Positions 7,339-10,662 of a stretch of DNA of 10,662 nucleotides are shown here, one piece after another. Below the pieces are notes generated by a model, which did no database searches, was not told the DNA's origin, and worked only from the letters and a program-made list of their open reading frames with translations. Position numbers and translations under genes: made by a program. This DNA is from DATEMK01 sp035275625 (GTDB taxonomy: Bacteria; Bacteroidota; Bacteroidia; AKYH767-A; OLB10), in the NCBI GenBank assembly GCA_035275625.1, contig DATEMK010000080.1, forward strand, positions 1 through 10,662, read 5' to 3'. Numbering within the stretch: position 1 is the stretch's first letter; each line of letters starts with the position of its first letter.

Positions 7339-7368
7339 CTCAAACACAATAATGGCAATGGGTTTGAG
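7339..7368 (+). other. Hairpin at the predicted 5' end of the plus-strand transcript
   Basis: CTCAAAC (7339-7345) and GTTTGAG (7362-7368) form a perfect 7-bp stem with a 16-nt loop. It ends 12 nt before the ATG at 7381 and would sit at the very 5' end of the transcript from the candidate promoter at 7301-7330. It may stabilise the mRNA or be an operator; neither role can be shown from sequence. Confidence 0.3.
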
Positions 7369-7380
7369 TTATTAAGACAA

Positions 7381-7608
7381 ATGAGAAGTTACATAAAATC
7401 AACCATCACTAACCTCGCAGGGATTAACTCCAATGCCGGGTATATGATGCTGGAAGAGCAAACAAGAATTCATCAATTATTTATAAGTACTTTAAATACC
7501 GCGCGCAAAAGGAAAAAGCCGCGCATCATGCACCTTTATTTAGTACATCCCTTTTGCCTGTCGGCTGATGAAGACATGAGTATAAGGTTACCAAGAGGGT
7601 TACCTTAG
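7381..7608 (+). CDS. Doubtful 75-aa ORF upstream of the Fn3 gene
   Basis: An ATG-TAG frame of 75 codons follows the candidate promoter and leader hairpin. The product is basic and mixed in character: residues 1-50 read like a small helical soluble protein (LEEQTRIHQLFISTLNTARKRKK), while the end is less protein-like. There is no signal peptide, membrane segment or family I recognise. G+C content jumps within the ORF, from about 7500 on, and an 8-bp inverted repeat (7505-7512 with 7550-7557) lies in its second half, so part of it may be structured leader RNA rather than coding sequence. It is either a small hypothetical protein or part of a long 5' untranslated region of the Fn3 gene. Confidence 0.3.
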   Translation: MRSYIKSTITNLAGINSNAGYMMLEEQTRIHQLFISTLNTARKRKKPRIMHLYLVHPFCLSADEDMSIRLPRGLP

Positions 7609-7718
7609 TGCGCGCTGCACAGTGCCGCTGAGAACGCGGGCAGCGGCAGTGATGATGTGCAGCCGGACGGATATGTGTGCAGTGCCTGCTATTGTTTCAC
7701 AACAAAATATCTAAGATT
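7609..7718 (+). other. GC-rich structured leader with nested hairpin
   Basis: This 110-bp gap before the Fn3 gene is GC-rich at its start, in contrast to its AT-rich surroundings. It holds two nested perfect inverted repeats: an outer 8-bp pair (GCTGCACA 7614-7621 with TGTGCAGC 7656-7663) and an inner 8-bp pair (TGCCGCTG 7623-7630 with CAGCGGCA 7641-7648) around a 10-nt loop. No T-run follows, so it is not a standard terminator. It could be a regulatory RNA fold, a cruciform or a palindromic repeat element. Confidence 0.5.
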
Positions 7719-8339
7719 ATGAGTATCGCTGTTTTAAAGCTCAACAAGAAACCGGTATCGGTTATAGTTGAGACCGTGCGAAAAGTAGTGACGATGATGA
7801 CAGGTAATTTGGCTTTTACAACTCCGAATCCACCGCTTGCCTCAATAACGGCATTAGTGGATGCGTTAGACACATTGGACCAGGAAACCCAGCAGGGCGG
7901 AGAGGTTAAAAATGCGTTGAAAAAACTTACAAGGAGCAAATTGCTTGCAGCAATGTCAGCCCTCACAGGATATGTTCAGACGACTTCACTCGGAGACGAA
8001 GACCAGATTTTGAGCGCTGGTTTTGAGCTGAAGCGTAAACCGGTTAAGCTCGGTATGCTTGTTCCCCCGGGCAATTTTCGGGGAGCGTTCGGGCTTCATC
8101 CGGGTGAGATCATTCTTCGCTGGGCAGGAGTGTACGGACGCACAGAGTATTTTGCAGAGATGAGCACCGACCCGACCAACCCGGCATTATGGACGAATGT
8201 TCCAAATGGTCATACAGGCAGGGTGCGGTTGGTAGTTTCAGGATTAACTCCCGGGCAGGTTTATTATTTCAGGGTATTCACTGAGTGTACCGCTGGTACA
8301 AGCGGGCCAAGTGAAATAGCCAATCACATGGCTGCATAA
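7719..8339 (+). CDS. Fibronectin type III domain protein without signal peptide
   Basis: I chose the ATG at 7719 (206 aa) because the family begins with a short basic stretch like MSIAVLKLNKKPV; the 14 extra residues from an upstream ATG at 7677 look untranslated. Residues 10-95 are predicted helical and carry a pattern I recognise from a common Bacteroidota family: MTGNLAFTTPNPPLA at 27-41, an ALVDAL helix, then a K-rich helix and YVQTTSLGDEDQILSAGFELKR at 85-106. Residues 115-202 are one Fn3 domain: VPPGNFRGAFG, W135 in the core strand, a TNVPNGHTGRVRLVVSGLTPGQ stretch with a YYFRV strand, and SGPSEIANHMA. There is no signal peptide, lipobox or T9SS tail, so its location is unclear. Role unknown. 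It is transcribed alone and ends at a strong terminator. No Shine-Dalgarno is visible. Confidence 0.88.
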   Translation: MSIAVLKLNKKPVSVIVETVRKVVTMMTGNLAFTTPNPPLASITALVDALDTLDQETQQGGEVKNALKKLTRSKLLAAMSALTGYVQTTSLGDEDQILSAGFELKRKPVKLGMLVPPGNFRGAFGLHPGEIILRWAGVYGRTEYFAEMSTDPTNPALWTNVPNGHTGRVRLVVSGLTPGQVYYFRVFTECTAGTSGPSEIANHMAA

Positions 8340-8377
8340 TTTTGTCCCTGAGAGACCTGTTCAAAAAGGCATGATGC

Positions 8378-8411
8378 AAAAATCCCTTTCAGAAATGAGA
8401 GGGATTTTTTT
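8378..8411 (+). terminator. Strong bidirectional intrinsic terminator
   Basis: A 13-bp stem (8378-8390 with 8397-8409, including one G-U pair) closes a 6-nt loop AGAAAT, and a run of seven T residues (8405-8411) follows on the plus strand. The five A residues at the left end give a T-run on the minus strand, so it can stop both the Fn3 gene (ends 8339) and the convergent protease gene (ends 8428). Confidence 0.88.
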
Positions 8412-8427
8412 GTCATATAGTTCCCAA

Positions 8428-10116
8428 TCAGTATTTCATCACTTTCCTTGAAAAGCTTCCCTTCTCGGAAACTACTTTCAAAACATACAACCCTTTTGCC
8501 AGCGAATTTGCCGGGATGGAAAACTTCTTTTTAAAAGCAATCACATCATAATCCGAAGTTGTTTTATAAACAAGTTTTCCTAACAGGTCGTACAGCCGGA
8601 TATCAATGGTCTGGTTGCTGTCTGAATAAAAGGAAAATTCAAGTGAACTGGTGAAAGGATTTGCCCCGCTGATAATGTTTTCACCCTGAAGGCTGGTATT
8701 GGTGATTTCACCGAGGTAAATGCAGGCAGCAGGAAAATTCGGAATTCCATAACCCATCATCGAATCAGGATTGTTAAACTGGCTGGCGCTGTGCCTGATG
8801 GAAGCAATGATCTGCATGTTAGTTGCAGCGGGGTGGCATTGCCAGAGGCAGGCTGCCATTCCTGTGATAAGGGGCCCTGAAAAAGAAGTTCCGCTGCCGG
8901 GGAAGACTCCAAAATTATTAACATCGGCTACAATAGTTCCTTGCCCCTGCGCCACCACGTCAGGCTTTATGCGGCCGTCAGCAGTGGGCCCTGTGCTGCT
9001 GAAGCTTACATAATTTCCCATATCATCCACAGCGCCTGTGACAATATTACTGTCAGCATCCGCGGGAGCGCTGATGTAAAACCACGGGCCATTTCCTTCA
9101 TTACCCGCGCTGTTTTCAGCGATCATTCCTTTTGCGGCAGCAATGTCCTGGGCAATTGTTATAGGAGTGGTATTTCCATCCAGGTCAGCGTAAGTATGAT
9201 TTTGAGAAGGGTCATCAAATTCAGTATAGCCAAGCGAAGTGCTTATTAAATCTGCTCCTGCACTGTCGGCATACTCGGCAGCTTCCGCCCAGTTATATTC
9301 TTCAATAATATATTCAGTAGCAGCATCTTCGGATCGCAGCAGCCAATAGCTTGCTTTTGGCGCAGTGCCAACTAAATTTCCCGGCCAGTTGCCGGCCATG
9401 ATCGAAAGGCAATAGGAACCGTGATCATGATCATCATAAACATTCACCTCGTCAGACACAAAATCATAAGTGCCGAGGACCTGGTTATTTGCATAGAGGC
9501 TGTCAAACACCACCATGTTATTTGCATTAGAAAATCCCGCATCAATAACAGCAATCTGCATTCCGGCACCGGTATAACCATTGTTATGCATATCATCACC
9601 GCCTAACATTTGAATCTGGTTTAAAGAAAGTCCGTAATTGAAGCTTGATATACGGCTTGCAGAAGTGGTCTTATTTTCGGAAGACAAAGACATTTTATTT
9701 TTTAAAAGAACTTCTTTGCCGAATTTACCCTGGTCATTATCTTTATCCGGATGAGCGACTCGCCCCACATTAGTTACCCCATTCACATAAGGAAGAGCAT
9801 TCACTGCATTCAAAACAGATGAGCTGGTGGTTTGAATAGTGACTGTATTCAGCCATTTTGAATGACCTATTATGGCAGCGCCTGTATTTGCTATTCCTGT
9901 AAAGTATGCAGGATTTACAGGTAAATCTAAACTATCAAGGGCGACATTCTGGTTGGTTCTTCTCAGTATGGCTCTTGCAGATAAATAGGAAGAAGGCATC
10001 GCAAATGAAAAAGGCGAGTTATTTTTATTGGCAAGCTGAACTACATACTTGTCCTGGGCAAATGACTGGCAAAAAATTAATGATGCGGCAATGAATGTAA
10101 ATGGTTTTCTCGACAT
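8428..10116 (-). CDS. Secreted S8 subtilisin-like serine protease with T9SS sorting domain
   Basis: This 562-aa protein has a signal peptide ending near SFAQ (residue 21) and a propeptide-like region to about 165 (YVVQLANKNN, LSARAILRRTNQNVALDSLDLPV, LPYVNGVTNVGRV). The S8 catalytic domain spans about 166-468, with D192 in AVIDAGF, H232 in DDHDHGSYC, the oxyanion N339 in SAGNEG and nucleophile S411 in GTSFSGP, so the triad is complete. The FSSTGPTADGRIKPDVVA stretch is typical of the Bacteroidota branch. Residues about 480-562 form a T9SS type A domain (GANPFTSSLEFSF, IRLYDLLGKLVYK, LAKGLYVLKV, RKVMKY). It should be exported by Sec and then T9SS and act outside the cell on proteins. Its start lies 10 nt after the stop of the upstream gene, so the two form an operon. 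This combination is common in the phylum and is probably housekeeping. Confidence 0.95.
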   Translation of the reverse strand: MSRKPFTFIAASLIFCQSFAQDKYVVQLANKNNSPFSFAMPSSYLSARAILRRTNQNVALDSLDLPVNPAYFTGIANTGAAIIGHSKWLNTVTIQTTSSSVLNAVNALPYVNGVTNVGRVAHPDKDNDQGKFGKEVLLKNKMSLSSENKTTSASRISSFNYGLSLNQIQMLGGDDMHNNGYTGAGMQIAVIDAGFSNANNMVVFDSLYANNQVLGTYDFVSDEVNVYDDHDHGSYCLSIMAGNWPGNLVGTAPKASYWLLRSEDAATEYIIEEYNWAEAAEYADSAGADLISTSLGYTEFDDPSQNHTYADLDGNTTPITIAQDIAAAKGMIAENSAGNEGNGPWFYISAPADADSNIVTGAVDDMGNYVSFSSTGPTADGRIKPDVVAQGQGTIVADVNNFGVFPGSGTSFSGPLITGMAACLWQCHPAATNMQIIASIRHSASQFNNPDSMMGYGIPNFPAACIYLGEITNTSLQGENIISGANPFTSSLEFSFYSDSNQTIDIRLYDLLGKLVYKTTSDYDVIAFKKKFSIPANSLAKGLYVLKVVSEKGSFSRKVMKY

Positions 10117-10126
10117 GGTTTTGATT

Positions 10127-10662
10127 TTAATTTTTAAAAGAAATTATCTTTTCAGTATAATGTATATATTCATCAAGAGAATCCTCTAAAGTTATTGTAT
10201 TAGATGGCAATGGAAATTTATAAACACCTGTATAACTTTCTTTAAAAAACATTCCGATGCCCGCAGCATATTTTTCAATTTCATAATCTTTAGCAGTAAT
10301 TGCATCATCAAAATCATTTTGAAGTACAGTTAATGCAGAATCAAAACTAAAAGAATTAAAGCTTACCGGTGAGTTTACAGAAGCATATTGATATTCCTGG
10401 TTTCCAAGATCATTCTTTACATTCCCATTCCATTTTTTATTTGACAGCACAGGGAATACAAGTTTAACATAGATAATATTATCTTCTTTTTTTTCAGCAG
10501 AAATACTTGTAAGGTTAGCGCTCCAGACTTTGAATATTACCCAGGGCTGTGATTCATCTGTACGCCTGTATCTTTCCATCCTTAATGTCTGACGTCCTTC
10601 ATTGTCAATAAATGTTGATTCTATAACTTCTTTAATCTGAAAATGGAATGTATCCGTTGTAA
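10127..10662 (-). CDS. Partial conserved Bacteroidota protein, probably a lipoprotein; 5' end beyond the right edge
   Basis: The frame is open to the right edge, giving 177 residues before the TAA at 10129-10127. The internal ATG at 10579 is not the start: 27 codons upstream continue in frame with family-like sequence (FHFQIKEVIESTFIDNEGRQ). Conserved-looking motifs are RMERYRR followed by WVIFKVWSANLTS, AEKKEDN, VKLVFPV, KKWNGN, LGNQEYQYASV, LTVLQNDFDDAI, EKYAAGIGMFFKE and a YIHYTEKI end. I recognise the pattern as a widespread hypothetical or lipoprotein family of Bacteroidota, often found beside S8 peptidase genes. The N-terminus, where a lipobox would be, is outside the window, so lipidation is inferred. 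It precedes the protease gene by 10 nt in the same operon. Function unknown. Confidence 0.85.
   Translation of the reverse strand, partial: TTDTFHFQIKEVIESTFIDNEGRQTLRMERYRRTDESQPWVIFKVWSANLTSISAEKKEDNIIYVKLVFPVLSNKKWNGNVKNDLGNQEYQYASVNSPVSFNSFSFDSALTVLQNDFDDAITAKDYEIEKYAAGIGMFFKESYTGVYKFPLPSNTITLEDSLDEYIHYTEKIISFKN

Larger units (their letters stand above)
6956..7380. promoter_or_regulatory. Divergent intergenic region, AT-rich, with short repeats
   Basis: This 425-bp stretch lies between the minus-strand operon (start 6955) and the plus-strand transcription unit. No convincing protein is visible in it. It holds a perfect 14-bp palindrome at 6976-6989, about 20 bp upstream of the operon's first ATG, two copies of TTTTTGGGTT at 7049-7058 and 7130-7139, and a perfect tandem 11-bp repeat at 7168-7189. 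For the operon I find only a one-mismatch match to the Bacteroidota -7 box on the minus strand (TACTTTCG, 7087-7080) with no well-spaced -33 TTG, so I do not call that promoter. No Shine-Dalgarno-like sequence precedes either start, as is usual in this phylum. Confidence 0.6.

Noticed and set aside
7614..7663. Intrinsic terminator at the GC-rich hairpin
   Set aside because: The hairpin is strong, but no T-run follows it and the Fn3 gene begins shortly after on the same strand.
7697..7966. Minus-strand 89-codon open frame opposite the Fn3 gene
   Set aside because: It is antisense to the conserved N-terminal half of the Fn3 protein and has no recognisable features of its own.
8771..9249. Plus-strand open frames of 80 and 102 codons opposite the protease gene
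   Set aside because: They overlap the catalytic domain of the S8 protease on the other strand and look like shadow frames of a GC-richer gene.

Overview
The window looks like a chromosomal segment of a Bacteroidota bacterium (Chitinophagia/Sphingobacteriia/Flavobacteriia-like; I cannot name a genus). The reasons are the C-terminal type IX secretion (T9SS) type A sorting domains, SprB repeats, tail-fibre-like 'GNVGIGT' repeats, a Bacteroidota-type S8 peptidase with its usual small partner protein, and starts that lack Shine-Dalgarno sequences. Base composition looks uneven: the left two thirds are AT-rich, while the part right of about 7500 is visibly richer in G+C.

Layout. (1) 1-875, minus: the N-terminal 291 codons of an unrecognised protein with two membrane segments and a coiled coil, running off the left edge. 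(2) 1035-6955, minus: a tight five-gene operon read right to left. It encodes a 674-aa surface-fibre-like protein (two SprB repeats, then fibre repeats), a GH16 family glycosidase with an intact catalytic motif, a small lipoprotein, a fibre-like protein carrying an S74 intramolecular chaperone followed by a T9SS sorting domain, and a propeller-like T9SS protein. Gaps between genes are 3 to 20 nt. (3) 6956-7380: a divergent regulatory region with a perfect tandem 11-bp repeat and short palindromes. (4) 7381-8411, plus: a doubtful 75-codon ORF, a GC-rich nested hairpin region, a 206-aa fibronectin type III protein without signal peptide, and a strong bidirectional terminator. (5) 8428-10662, minus: an S8 subtilisin-like protease with a T9SS tail, preceded 10 nt upstream by the C-terminal 177 residues of a conserved Bacteroidota protein that enters from the right edge.

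How the genes may work together (inference). Every product of the five-gene operon has an export signal, so the operon appears to build an extracellular or cell-surface assembly that combines fibre-forming repeats, polysaccharide cleavage (GH16 enzymes act on beta-glucans, agars and carrageenans) and T9SS-displayed binding proteins. There is no SusC/SusD pair, so it is not a classical polysaccharide utilisation locus. The most unusual piece is the S74 autoprotease/chaperone fused upstream of a T9SS tag, because self-cleavage would separate the passenger from its sorting signal.
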